A stretch of 64,000 nt of DNA. Origin: Coriobacteriaceae bacterium. GTDB lineage: Bacteria; Actinomycetota; Coriobacteriia; Coriobacteriales; UMGS124. The position numbers were made by a program, and so were the translations under genes. This document shows positions 15,745 through 23,861 of the stretch, piece after piece. The stretch is taken from the NCBI GenBank assembly GCA_019421015.1, contig JAHZGC010000020.1, positions 1,333 to 65,332 of the forward strand. The letters are read 5' to 3'. Position 1 is the stretch's first letter; each line of letters opens with the position of its first letter. The notes beneath the pieces were generated by a model. That model was given only the letters and a program-made list of their open reading frames with translations, did not search any database and had not been told where the DNA came from.

Positions 15745-15745
15745 C

Positions 15746-16717
15746 ATGGTCCACAACCACAAGCTGCGCCGTGCGCTTTCTGGCACCTACCTCGGCCTCG
15801 TGATCGCCTTCCTCTATCTGCCGATCCTGGTGCTCATCGTGCTGAGCTTCAACGTCAGCAAGTCGCGCGCGGCATGGGGCGGCTTCACGCTCGACTGGTA
15901 CGCCCAAGTCTTCCAAAGCCCCACGATCATGAGAGCCCTGTACAACTCGCTCTCCATCGCCGTGCTCTCCTCGGTCATCGCCACCCTCATCGGCGTGGCC
16001 GCCTGCGTGGGCATCATGGCCATGAGCCGGCGCTGGCGCACCGTGAGCCTCACACTCAACAACATCCCGTTGCTCAACGCCGAGATCGTGACGGGCCTCT
16101 CGCTCATGATCTGCTTCGGGGCCTTCGGCATCTCCCTGGGGTACGGCACGATCCTCGTGTCCCACGTGGCGTTTTGCCTGCCCTATGTGATCCTGAGCGT
16201 CATGCCTCGCCTCAAGGCCACGAGCGCCGGCACCTACGAGGCCGCCCTCGACCTGGGGGCCACCCCTGCACGCGCTTTCTTTAAGGTGGTGCTCCCCGAG
16301 CTCGTGCCCGGCATCGTGGCGGGCTTTTTGCTCGCCTTTACCATGAGCCTCGACGACTTCGTGATCAGCTACTTCACGCGCGGGCGCGGGGTCGACACGC
16401 TTTCGACCCTGATCTTCTCACAGGTGCGCCGCGGCATCGTCCCGAGCCTCTATGCGCTCTCGACCCTGATCTTCGTGGTCGTGCTCGCGGTCCTGGCGGC
16501 CCAAAACTTCCTGCCGCCCATCGTCTCGCGCCGCCGCGCCAAGGCCCGCGAACGCCGCGTCCAGCGCAAGCTCGACGCCCACCTTGCCAACGAGGACCGT
16601 GCCGCCGTCGAGGCCGCCTGGGGCCGGCAGGCCCAAGAACTCGCAGCACAGAAGCCCAACGGCCCTAAGGGCCTCTCCCCCACCAAATCAGATCCACCCA
16701 CATCCAAGGAGGAATAG
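15746..16717 (+). CDS. potC: Polyamine ABC transporter permease with long charged tail
   Basis: 323-residue second permease, starting one base after potB. The EAA loop is TYEAALDLGATPARAFFKV (about residues 163-182), and SLDDFVISYFTRG is a typical PotC segment. After the last helix the protein continues for about 65 residues as a charged cytoplasmic tail (RRRAKARERRVQRKL and onward). The usual PotC is about 260-270 residues, so this tail is an extension of unknown role. Confidence 0.9.
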   Translation: MVHNHKLRRALSGTYLGLVIAFLYLPILVLIVLSFNVSKSRAAWGGFTLDWYAQVFQSPTIMRALYNSLSIAVLSSVIATLIGVAACVGIMAMSRRWRTVSLTLNNIPLLNAEIVTGLSLMICFGAFGISLGYGTILVSHVAFCLPYVILSVMPRLKATSAGTYEAALDLGATPARAFFKVVLPELVPGIVAGFLLAFTMSLDDFVISYFTRGRGVDTLSTLIFSQVRRGIVPSLYALSTLIFVVVLAVLAAQNFLPPIVSRRRAKARERRVQRKLDAHLANEDRAAVEAAWGRQAQELAAQKPNGPKGLSPTKSDPPTSKEE

Positions 16718-16719
16718 CC

Positions 16720-17835
16720 GTGTCCAGCACCGTCCCCGCCAACAAGCTCTCGCGCCGTACGTTCGTGAAAGCCGCAAGCTGCGCCGCGGCGGCCCTCGGC
16801 ATGGCCGCCCTTACCGGATGCGGCGAATCAAACGGAGGCTCCGCAGACGGATCGAACAACACCGTCTACGTGTTCAACGCCGGCGAGTACATCGACGAGT
16901 CGGTGATCCAGCAGTTCACCGACGAGACGGGCATCAGGGTGGTCTACGACACCTTTGAGACCCTCGAGGCCATGTACCCCATCATCGAGCAGGGCCAGAA
17001 CCGCTACGACGCCGTGTGCCCAAGCGACTACATGATCCAGAAGATGATCGCCAACAACCTGCTCGCCAAGCTCGATTGGGACAACATCCCCAACTACCAG
17101 TACATCGGCGAGCAGTATAAGGAAACCGCCAAGGCCTTTGACCCCACCGGCGAGTACGCGGTGCCCTATACCTGGGGCACGGTGGGCATCCTCTACAACC
17201 CCACCAAGATGGACGAAGTCCCCGAAGAGTGGAGCTGGGACATCCTGTGGGACCCGAAGTACGAAAACGAGATCCTGATGCAGAAGTCGGTGCGCGACGC
17301 CTTTGCCGTGGCGCTGCGCAAGCTCGGCTACTCCATCAACCCCACCGACCCCGACGAGATCGCCGAGGCCCGCGACCTGCTTATCGAGCAGAAACCCCTG
17401 GTGCAGGCCTACGTCATTGACCAGGTGCGCGACAAGATGATCGGCGGCGAGGCCACCTTGGGCGTCATCTACTCGGGCGAGTACATGTTCTGCAAGGAGC
17501 AGAACCCCGACCTCGAGTACGTGGTGCCCGTCGAGGGCTCCAATGTCTGGCTCGACTGCTGGGTGGTACCGGCGAACGCCGAGAGCAAGGAGAACGGCGA
17601 GAAATGGATCAACTTCCTTTGCCGCCCCGACATCGCCCTTAAGAACTTCGAGTACATCACCTACGCCACCCCCAACACCGGTGCCATGGAAGAGATCGAC
17701 GAGGAGATCCTGAACGACCCGGGCGTCTTTGCCACCGACGAGACCGTCGGCAGCTGCGAGACCTTCCAGTGGCTGGGCGACGACGCCGAACGCGTCTACA
17801 ACGACGCCTGGACCGAGGTGCTCTCGGCGGAGTAA
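16720..17835 (+). CDS. potD: Spermidine/putrescine-binding lipoprotein
   Basis: 371-residue extracellular solute-binding protein. The N-terminus has a twin-arginine-like SRRTFVK followed by a hydrophobic stretch and lipobox LTGC, so it is probably exported and lipid-anchored. The mature part is a type II binding fold with typical PotD segments (YDAVCPSDYMIQKM, PYTWGTVGILYNP, GVIYSGEYM). GTG start after AAGGAGGAATAGCC. It captures polyamine for PotABC. A terminator hairpin follows 30 bases downstream. Confidence 0.93.
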   Translation: MSSTVPANKLSRRTFVKAASCAAAALGMAALTGCGESNGGSADGSNNTVYVFNAGEYIDESVIQQFTDETGIRVVYDTFETLEAMYPIIEQGQNRYDAVCPSDYMIQKMIANNLLAKLDWDNIPNYQYIGEQYKETAKAFDPTGEYAVPYTWGTVGILYNPTKMDEVPEEWSWDILWDPKYENEILMQKSVRDAFAVALRKLGYSINPTDPDEIAEARDLLIEQKPLVQAYVIDQVRDKMIGGEATLGVIYSGEYMFCKEQNPDLEYVVPVEGSNVWLDCWVVPANAESKENGEKWINFLCRPDIALKNFEYITYATPNTGAMEEIDEEILNDPGVFATDETVGSCETFQWLGDDAERVYNDAWTEVLSAE

Positions 17836-17867
17836 CGACCGGTAACCGGCCTATACCTGGACCCCAC

Positions 17868-17909
17868 GAACCCCTTCCCCATGCCGTCTACAGCCTGGGG
17901 AAGGGGTTC
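17868..17909 (+). terminator. Terminator-like hairpin after potABCD
   Basis: GAACCCCTTCCCC (17868-17880) pairs perfectly with GGGGAAGGGGTTC (17897-17909), a 13-base stem. No long U-tract follows, but the position directly after potD fits a transcription end. Confidence 0.65.
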
Positions 17910-17918
17910 GCTCTGGAG

Positions 17919-18013
17919 CAGTCCACAAAACTGCTGGACGAGGCACGCGTGGGCGCGGTGTGCTGGGGCACATGAGCCCGAACGCAACGAAGTGCCGGTA
18001 TTTTTGTGGACTG
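17919..18013. repeat. Structured palindromic repeat, copy 2
   Basis: Same nested plan as 12809-12905 but with different arm bases. CAGTCCACAAAA (17919-17930) pairs with TTTTGTGGACTG (18002-18013). GGCAC (17942-17946) pairs with GTGCC (17992-17996). GCGT plus GGGC (17947-17954) pair with GCCC and AACGC (17976-17985) across a small bulge. TGTGC (17959-17963) pairs with GCACA (17968-17972). A second partner for the outer arm lies at 18019-18029, so an alternative fold is possible. Confidence 0.6.
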
Positions 18014-18028
18014 TTCTAGTGGACTGCT

Positions 18029-18466
18029 CTAGGCATGTCGTGCCAGCAATCCCATGACCTCATCCCACCGTATTAGGTCGATGGTGTGGGAGGCCTGTCC
18101 GAACACCCGGATGTTCGGGGCCACGGTGCGCAGTTCCTCCAGGTAGATGGGGGTCCCAAGGTAATGGATGCTCTCAGGCACGAACACGTAGGCCCCGGGC
18201 CATGCGACGCCGCCTTCATCGACCACCACATCGTCTTTGATGTGGTCGAGGATTGCATGGGCCCGGATGGCCGCCGCGTACTGGAACAAAACCAGCGACC
18301 CCGGGCCGCAGGCCAATGCCTTGCGCGGATAGGTGAACACGCCTGCGAGCTCCCCCGGTAGCACGCGCGTAAAGAAGTCGCCAATGCGTGCCGGCGGTAT
18401 GGTGTTCTGGCTCATGGCCAGGGTGCGTATCTGCTTATGGCCAGCCCGTACACTCGTCGTAGGCAT
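18029..18466 (-). CDS. Uncharacterised protein downstream of higBA
   Basis: 145-residue soluble protein with no recognised domain. Segments such as IGDFFTRVLPGE and GPGSLVLFQYAAAIRAHAIL suggest a compact alpha/beta fold, perhaps PUA-like, but this is a weak guess. ATG after GAGGATAAGAAC. It lies 11 bases after the antitoxin on the same strand, so it probably belongs to the same operon. Confidence 0.6.
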   Translation of the reverse strand: MPTTSVRAGHKQIRTLAMSQNTIPPARIGDFFTRVLPGELAGVFTYPRKALACGPGSLVLFQYAAAIRAHAILDHIKDDVVVDEGGVAWPGAYVFVPESIHYLGTPIYLEELRTVAPNIRVFGQASHTIDLIRWDEVMGLLARHA

Positions 18467-18477
18467 GTTCTTATCCT

Positions 18478-18768
18478 CTATTGCACCAACACTTCGACCG
18501 GGGGCAGAGAATCGAGATCCAAGGTCTTGAGGCGATACGTGGTATCAAGATTAATCCAAAAATCTGGAGTTGTCCCCAATGCCTTCCCCAACAACCACGC
18601 CATTTCAGGCGTGATAGAGCGGCGACCATTGACAATATCGGAAACTGCCGATGCCGGTTTCCCAATAGCATGAGCAAGCCTATATTGCGAAATTCCTAAA
18701 GGCTGCAAAAACTCCTCCAACAGAATTTCGCCCGGCGTTGAAATATAAGCACTAGTGGTAGTCAACAA
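18478..18768 (-). CDS. higA: HigA-type antitoxin (XRE family)
   Basis: About 96 residues with an XRE/VapI helix-turn-helix: STPGEILLEEFLQPLGISQ, HAIGKPASAVSDIVNGRRSI, TPEMAWLLGKALGTTPDFW. It should neutralise the upstream toxin and repress the operon. The start is taken as TTG at 18768 (or 18765), since GGGAGG lies 6 or 9 bases upstream inside the toxin gene. An ATG at 18825 would overlap the toxin by 74 bases and has no ribosome site. Confidence 0.85.
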   Translation of the reverse strand: MLTTTSAYISTPGEILLEEFLQPLGISQYRLAHAIGKPASAVSDIVNGRRSITPEMAWLLGKALGTTPDFWINLDTTYRLKTLDLDSLPPVEVLVQ

Positions 18769-19036
18769 ACTCAACCTCCCTGGCTTCGCTCCCAATCCAT
18801 GCGAAGCATAGCCGCCATTTTTCATTTACCCGTATGCCATAGCAGCCGGCACGGTCGCCTTTAAGCTTCTCCAAATGATTACTCGGCGGTACGCGTAAGT
18901 CGTTTAAACTGCGAGCAGCCTCAAGCATTTGAAGCTTACGATATAAACCACGGCGAATATCTCCAGGTACTCTACGTGGCAATACCAAATCCGGCTGATT
19001 CCAAAATGCCTCGAGGTCTTTGTCTTTAAACTCCAT
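18752..19036 (-). CDS. higB: HigB/RelE-type mRNA-cleaving toxin
   Basis: 94-residue toxin of the HigB family: N-terminal KDLEAFWNQPD, helices RGLYRKLQMLEAARSLNDL, then LKGDRAGCYGIRVNEKWRLCF and the closing EVEFVDYH. This family cuts ribosome-bound mRNA and is held inactive by HigA. ATG after GAGGGGGTTT. Toxin before antitoxin is the usual HigBA order. The 3' end overlaps higA. Confidence 0.88.
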   Translation of the reverse strand: MEFKDKDLEAFWNQPDLVLPRRVPGDIRRGLYRKLQMLEAARSLNDLRVPPSNHLEKLKGDRAGCYGIRVNEKWRLCFAWIGSEAREVEFVDYH

Positions 19037-19052
19037 AAACCCCCTCGTATAG

Positions 19053-19067
19053 TTCTGTTATTCAGAA
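19053..19067. promoter_or_regulatory. Probable HigA operator
   Basis: TTCTG, TTATT, CAGAA: a perfect 5-5-5 dyad about 17 bases before the higB start, next to an A/T-rich TATAAT-like box on the minus strand. Autorepression by HigA at such dyads is established for the family. Confidence 0.55.
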
Positions 19068-19255
19068 TTATATTAGCTATCCTACTCTATGTGCAACCGT
19101 GTCCCCGTCTTTTTTTTAATCAACCTCCTACAATGTGAACATCCCGCGTGCGCCCCTAACTGGTGGTACATTCGTCAACACAAAACAGGCGGCAGGCCGC
19201 GCCCGGGAACTCCCGGCCCAAAGGTGCGGCACGCCCCAGAAAGGAGCCCTCCCCC

Positions 19256-20449
19256 GTGCTGACCCTCGACAAGATATTCCAGGCCCAAGTGATGCTTAAA
19301 GGCGTGGTGCGAGAGACCCCCCTCGTCCGTGCCACGGGCATCCCCACCGGCTGCGACGTCTACCTCAAGCCCGAGAACCTGCAGAACACCGGCTCGTTCA
19401 AGCTGCGCGGTAGCGGCTTCAAGATCGCCATGCTCTCGGACGAGGAGAAGGCCCGCGGCGTCATCGCCTGCTCGGCCGGCAACCACGCCCAAGGTGTGGC
19501 CCTGGCAGCCAGCAAGTACGGCATCAAGTCGCTTATCTGCCTGCCCGACTCGGCCCCCATCTCAAAGGTCGAGGCCACCAAGGGCTACGGTGCCGAGGTC
19601 TGCCTGGTCGAGGGCTGCTACGACGACGCCTACGCCAAGGCCCTCGAGCTGCGCGACGAGTTTGGCTACACCTTTGTGCACCCCTTTGACGACGAGAACG
19701 TCATCGCCGGCCAGGGTACCATCGGCCTTGAGATCGCCAACGAGCTGCCCGAGGCCGACGCGGTGATCGTGCCCATCGGCGGAGGCGGCCTCATCTCGGG
19801 CGTGGCCTACGCGCTCAAGTCGATTCGCCCGCAGATCAAGGTCTACGGCGTGCAGGCGGCCGGCGCCCCCAGCATGTACAACGCCATAAAGCACGGCCAG
19901 ATCGAGTGCCTCGACGCCGTCTCGACCATCGCCGACGGCATCGCGGTCAAACAGCCGGGTGAGAACACCTTCGATCTGGTAAGCAAGTACGTGGACGACA
20001 TCGCGCTGGTCAGCGAGGACGAGATCGCCAGCGCCATCCTCACCCTCATCGAGAAGCAGAAGATGATCGCCGAGGGCGCCGGCGCCGTCTCGGTGGCCGC
20101 CGCCATGTTCGATAAGTTCCCCATCCAGGGCAAGAAGGTCGTGAGCCTCGTCTCGGGTGGCAACATCGACGTCACCAGCCTCTCGCGCGTCATCGAGCGC
20201 GGCCTCATCAAGAGCGGGCGCCAGAGCAAGCTCCTCATCGAGCTCGTCGACAAGCCCGGCCAGCTCAAGGACGTAAGCCGCATCATCGCCGACTGCGGCG
20301 GCAACGTGGTGAGCGTGCTGCACGAGCATGCCGGCACCACCGAGTCCATCAACGGTTGCTACCTGACCATCGGCATGGAGACCCGCAACCACGAGCACGT
20401 GGAGCAGATCGTGAACGCCCTCAAGGCCGAGGGGTTCAAGATCGTTTAG
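19256..20449 (+). CDS. ilvA: Threonine dehydratase (threonine ammonia-lyase)
   Basis: 397-residue PLP enzyme converting L-threonine to 2-oxobutanoate and ammonia. The PLP lysine is in SFKLRG, the phosphate loop is GGGGLISG, and CSAGNHAQGVA is family-typical. The last 75 residues form an ACT regulatory domain (LLIELVDKPGQLKDVSRIIA). It matches the ~400-residue class with a single ACT domain used for either biosynthetic or catabolic roles. GTG start after AAAGGAGCCCTCCCCC; an upstream open stretch has no ribosome site. A TACAAT box lies near 19128. Confidence 0.93.
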   Translation: MLTLDKIFQAQVMLKGVVRETPLVRATGIPTGCDVYLKPENLQNTGSFKLRGSGFKIAMLSDEEKARGVIACSAGNHAQGVALAASKYGIKSLICLPDSAPISKVEATKGYGAEVCLVEGCYDDAYAKALELRDEFGYTFVHPFDDENVIAGQGTIGLEIANELPEADAVIVPIGGGGLISGVAYALKSIRPQIKVYGVQAAGAPSMYNAIKHGQIECLDAVSTIADGIAVKQPGENTFDLVSKYVDDIALVSEDEIASAILTLIEKQKMIAEGAGAVSVAAAMFDKFPIQGKKVVSLVSGGNIDVTSLSRVIERGLIKSGRQSKLLIELVDKPGQLKDVSRIIADCGGNVVSVLHEHAGTTESINGCYLTIGMETRNHEHVEQIVNALKAEGFKIV

Positions 20450-20534
20450 CAGCCGGGCAACGCATCGTCACGGCGGTGCGGCCGCGTTGAGCGCCCGGCA
20501 AGCGGCGGAGGCCGAATAGAGAACGCGGCAACGC

Positions 20535-20582
20535 GGCGGCCCTTGGCGCGGCGGCACAAAGCCCGCCGTTCCAAGGGCCGCC
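20535..20582. repeat. Nested hairpin after ilvA, possible third repeat relative
   Basis: GGCGGCCCTTGG (20535-20546) pairs perfectly with CCAAGGGCCGCC (20571-20582). Inside it, CGGCGG (20549-20554) pairs with CCGCCG (20563-20568). The core CGGCACAAAGCCCGCC resembles the cores of the repeats at 12.8 and 17.9 kb. It sits between the convergent ilvA and MerR genes and may act as a two-way transcription barrier. Confidence 0.55.
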
Positions 20583-20590
20583 CCGTCCCC

Positions 20591-21436
20591 TTACCCTTTT
20601 ACCGGCACACGCAGCGTGAGCGTGAGCCAGCTGCCGTCGGCGCGGCGGTGCACCGAGTCGGCAACGGCCAGCACGTCGCCGGCCAGCACGCGGCCTTCCT
20701 CGCTCAGCGCCTCGCGCACGGCGTCGCGCAGCAGGTCGAACACCTGGTTGTCGCTGGGGGCGCTCGTGCTCAGAACGACCGCCGGCCCGGGCAGCACATC
20801 GATGATGCGCGCCTCGTCCGAGGGCTTCTCCGCCTCCATGGCGGCGCGCACGTCGGACTGGTCGCCCAGAGGCACCAGGCCCCACCAGCAGCCGTCCAGC
20901 CCCTGCCCGTCCACGGAGTCGCGCTCTATGCGCAGCCCGATGAGTGAGCGCTCGTACACGCTGCGCCACACGCCGGAATCCACCAGCTCGCTGCCGCCCG
21001 CCAGCTCGTTGCCCCTGAAGTGGGACACGAACACCAGGCCGGCCGTCTGAGCGTCGTAGACCCCGCGCCCCGGCCGTTCCAGGTTGTTGCGCAACGACGA
21101 CACATGGCGGTGGAGCAGGCGGTTCGCCTCCTGGAGCTCGGCGATGACGCGCTCGTTCTCGACGAGTTTGGCCTCCATGGCTTCGAGCATGGCGGGGGCA
21201 TCCTGGGCCATAAGGTCGCCCACCTCCTCGACCGAGAAGCCCAACCGGCGCAGCGACCGGATGCTGATGATCTTGCCAAAGTCCTCGCGCGTGTAGAACC
21301 TAAAGCCGGCCTCGCTGGTAGAGGGGTCTATGAGGCCCGCACGCTCATAGTGCTTGAGCGTGTACTGGCCCAGGTCGAGCTCTTTGGTCACGCGTCCGAT
21401 GCGGTACTCGGGCTGGGCGGCGCGCTCCGATTCCAT
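20591..21436 (-). CDS. MerR-family regulator with effector domain
   Basis: About 281 residues. The N-terminal MerR winged helix is RIGRVTKELDLGQYTLKHYE, then FYTREDFGKIISIRSLRRLG; a coiled-coil dimer helix follows (AMLEAMEAKLVENERVIAEL). The C-terminal half is ligand-sensing and GyrI-like in character (GCWWGLVPLGDQSDVRAAM). ATG at 21436 is chosen for its GGGGAG ribosome site; an in-frame start lies 24 bases upstream. Divergent from the flavoprotein gene at 21754, which it probably controls. Confidence 0.85.
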   Translation of the reverse strand: MESERAAQPEYRIGRVTKELDLGQYTLKHYERAGLIDPSTSEAGFRFYTREDFGKIISIRSLRRLGFSVEEVGDLMAQDAPAMLEAMEAKLVENERVIAELQEANRLLHRHVSSLRNNLERPGRGVYDAQTAGLVFVSHFRGNELAGGSELVDSGVWRSVYERSLIGLRIERDSVDGQGLDGCWWGLVPLGDQSDVRAAMEAEKPSDEARIIDVLPGPAVVLSTSAPSDNQVFDLLRDAVREALSEEGRVLAGDVLAVADSVHRRADGSWLTLTLRVPVKG

Positions 21437-21753
21437 GGGCTTCTCCCCTTCGTCTACCATGCTGGCCGTGCTTTTGTGCGCTGACCGCCTATCGGCATGG
21501 GACTGCGCGGCTTATCGGCACAACCCTGATTTTATCATGGGACAGGCAGGGCCCCGGACGCTGGGCAGCGCATCTGGGCACCGCACTATCCGCACCCGCC
21601 GGTCTTCTCCGCCATTTGTGCACACCTTATGAACACAGCGGAGAAGGCCCGGAGCCTCCCTTGAATCGTGCCTTACCCACAGTCCCAGACTGGGGCCTGC
21701 CAGAGGGACGCCGGGGGACGTCCCAACCACCGCACGATTTCAAGGAGAAACCC
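21437..21753. promoter_or_regulatory. Divergent regulatory region, MerR regulator and reductase
   Basis: 317 bases without a gene. It holds TATCGGCA twice (21490-21497 and 21513-21520) and an A/T-rich stretch near 21530. The repeats are candidate MerR contacts; no exact promoter hexamers can be assigned. Confidence 0.35.
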
Positions 21754-23394
21754 ATGTCTACCAGCGCACACACCGCCATGAACCGCCGCACGTTCACCGC
21801 CGCAGCCGGCGTTGCCCTTGCAGCCGGCGCCGCTCTCGCCGGCACCGCCCGCGCCTCCGAGACCCCCGAGGCCGCGGCCGACCAGGCCCCGCGCGACCCC
21901 ATGGCCGAGCTCTGGGCCGGCGGCTACGCCAGCGAGTACGCCGACAAGGTGATCGCCGTCGAGGAGGCCGACATCGTGGTGGTCGGCGCCGGCGTCTCGG
22001 GCATCTCGGCCGCCCTCGAGGCCGCCCAGCAGGGCGTGAGCGTGATCCTGCTCGAAAGCCAGGCCATCGCCGGCGGCAACGGCAACTACACCGACTGCGT
22101 CTTTACCTTTGGCTCGCCCCAGCAGCTCGAGGCCGCCGAGGCCGCGGGCATGACCGTCACCGCCGACCAGATCATCCGCAGCGAGATCGAGCTTTACGAC
22201 TACATGGTCGACGGCGAGCTCTGGGCCGACGTGCTCGAGCACAGCGCCGACAACACCCAGTGGCTGCTCGACGCCGGCTGCCTCACCGGCGAGACCGCGG
22301 TGTTCTACGGCGGTGAGCTGGGCAAGACCCCCACGGCCCTCATGTGGCGCGACGGCATCGGCACCGGCGGCGCCTGCGCCATGACCCCCATGCTCGAGAC
22401 CCTCAAGGGCCTGGGCGTGGAGCCCACCCTCAACACCCGCGCCCGCGCCCTCAAGGTGGCAGGCGACGGCTCGGTCTGCGGCGTGTACGCCGAGGGGCCC
22501 GACGGCGTGGTGGAGTACGACGCCAAGGCCGTGATCCTGGCCGGCGGCGGCTGGGGCGCCAACCCCGAGCTGTGCTCCAGGCTGGGCGGCTACGACATGA
22601 GCAAGAGCAGCATCTTCTCGGCCCCCGGCTGCCAGGGAGACACCCTCAAGATGGCCGCCGCCATCGGCTGCCGCCAGGACGCCGTGGCCCGCGGCTACAT
22701 GTTCGGCAACGGCGTACCCGGCATCACCACCAGCTACCTCATGCAGTACCACCCCGCCGTGTGGGTCAACCAGAACGGCCGCCGCTTTGCCAACGAGGAC
22801 TGCGGCGAGACCTGCCACGACTACACCGGCACCGCCGTGCGCTCGCAGAAGGACGTCTTCATCATCCTGGACGACGCCATGATCGACGACATGGACGCCG
22901 CTCTGGTGGGCTCCCAGAACGCCGACGGCTCCATCGTCGAGGGCGTGCGCCCCGAGATCGAGGCCGCCGTGGCCGACGCCGAGAACGCGTCCGCCGTGAT
23001 GGGTGCCGACGTGCAGGAGCTCGCCGAGCTCATCGGGGTCGACGCCGCCACCCTGGAGCAGACCCTGGCTACCTACAACGCCTACTGCGCCAACGGCCAC
23101 GACGCTGTGTTCGGCAAGGCCGAGCAGTACCTGCGCCCGCTGGGCGACGGCCCCCTCTACGGCCTGCGCGTGAGCCAGACCATCTGCCTCTCGCTGGGCG
23201 GCATCAACACCAACCGCAACTGGCAGGTCGTCGACATGCAGAAGAACCCCATCCCCGGCCTCTACGCCGTGGGCGCCGACGGCCAGATGGTCTACCTGGG
23301 GCTTTACAACCTCAACACCTCGGGCGGCCACATGGCCGTGAACTTCGAGAGCGGCCGCTACTCGGTGAAGCACGCCATCGAGCACTGCCTGTAG
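21754..23394 (+). CDS. Tat-exported FAD-dependent reductase (fumarate-reductase type)
   Basis: 546 residues. Twin-arginine signal NRRTFTAAAGVALAAG, cleaved near ARASE. The FAD Rossmann motif is IVVVGAGVSGISAALEA (about residue 73), followed by IAGGNGNYTDC. The active-site segment is GRRFANED, which in this family precedes the substrate-binding helical region. The C-terminal FAD loop is IPGLYAVGADGQ. No FMN or haem domain, so electrons must come from a separate donor. Substrate unknown. Preceded by AAGGAGAAACCC and divergent from the MerR gene. Confidence 0.88.
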   Translation: MSTSAHTAMNRRTFTAAAGVALAAGAALAGTARASETPEAAADQAPRDPMAELWAGGYASEYADKVIAVEEADIVVVGAGVSGISAALEAAQQGVSVILLESQAIAGGNGNYTDCVFTFGSPQQLEAAEAAGMTVTADQIIRSEIELYDYMVDGELWADVLEHSADNTQWLLDAGCLTGETAVFYGGELGKTPTALMWRDGIGTGGACAMTPMLETLKGLGVEPTLNTRARALKVAGDGSVCGVYAEGPDGVVEYDAKAVILAGGGWGANPELCSRLGGYDMSKSSIFSAPGCQGDTLKMAAAIGCRQDAVARGYMFGNGVPGITTSYLMQYHPAVWVNQNGRRFANEDCGETCHDYTGTAVRSQKDVFIILDDAMIDDMDAALVGSQNADGSIVEGVRPEIEAAVADAENASAVMGADVQELAELIGVDAATLEQTLATYNAYCANGHDAVFGKAEQYLRPLGDGPLYGLRVSQTICLSLGGINTNRNWQVVDMQKNPIPGLYAVGADGQMVYLGLYNLNTSGGHMAVNFESGRYSVKHAIEHCL

Positions 23395-23861
23395 GAGTCG
23401 CGCGAAAATAACCGACGCGCTCAGGCGCAGGAAGGAGCCCGAGGAACCCGCACGTGCAGGCGACCCGGGCCCCGCTTGCGAGCCGGGCACGAGCCTTCAC
23501 ATCCATGGACAGCTATCCGTGGACGGGACTGAGGCCTTCTCGACCGATTAGCCCCTCTCGGCGGTCCCCTTGGACAGGGTTGCGATTTTCTCGACCGGAC
23601 TCGCAGGCAGCCTAAGAGCAAGCGGAAAAGTGCAGGTAGACGAACCGTACCTCCCAGCCCTCAGGGTCAGAGGAGCCAAAACCGGTCAAGAAAGTTCCGG
23701 TTCTGTCCACACCGCCGCCCCCAACGTCCCAATCGGTCGAGAAAGTCGCGGCTCTGTCCACGACCCTGGCCCCGACCTCCCAGTCGGTCGAAAAAACCGC
23801 GGTTCTGTCCGCCGAGTCGCCCCAGGACGTTGTGCGAGACGGAGAAGCATCCTCCGACACC
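23395..23861. other. Gene-free interval holding repeat array A
   Basis: 467 bases between the convergent reductase and toxin genes. Open frames crossing it are by-products of the 51-base repeat period (17 codons), not genes. Apart from the array at 23519-23812 nothing else is recognised. Confidence 0.6.
23519..23812. repeat. 51-bp-period repeat array A with central orientation flip
   Basis: Five copies of a ~31-bp motif (core GGTCGAGAAAGTCG, then GGTTCTGTCCAC). Two are on the minus strand (23519-23551 and 23570-23602) and three on the plus strand (23681-23710, 23731-23761, 23781-23812). Spacing inside each arm is exactly 51 bp although the motifs differ at several positions. The arms are complementary in register. 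Related array at 59301-59546. Confidence 0.8.

Noticed and set aside
19068..19255. T-box riboswitch in the ilvA leader
   Set aside because: A GGTGG-like sequence is present, but no specifier loop or full antiterminator could be found.
21673..23490. Long open frame antisense to the 21.75 kb reductase (similar ones oppose 32.7, 42.8, 55.4 kb)
   Set aside because: High G/C codon bias opens the complementary frame. The predicted proteins are low-complexity Gly/Val/His-rich and lack ribosome sites.
23519..23812. CRISPR array
   Set aside because: Motifs are imperfect, reverse orientation in the middle, and spacers of the two 51-bp arrays are partly shared; no cas gene is present.
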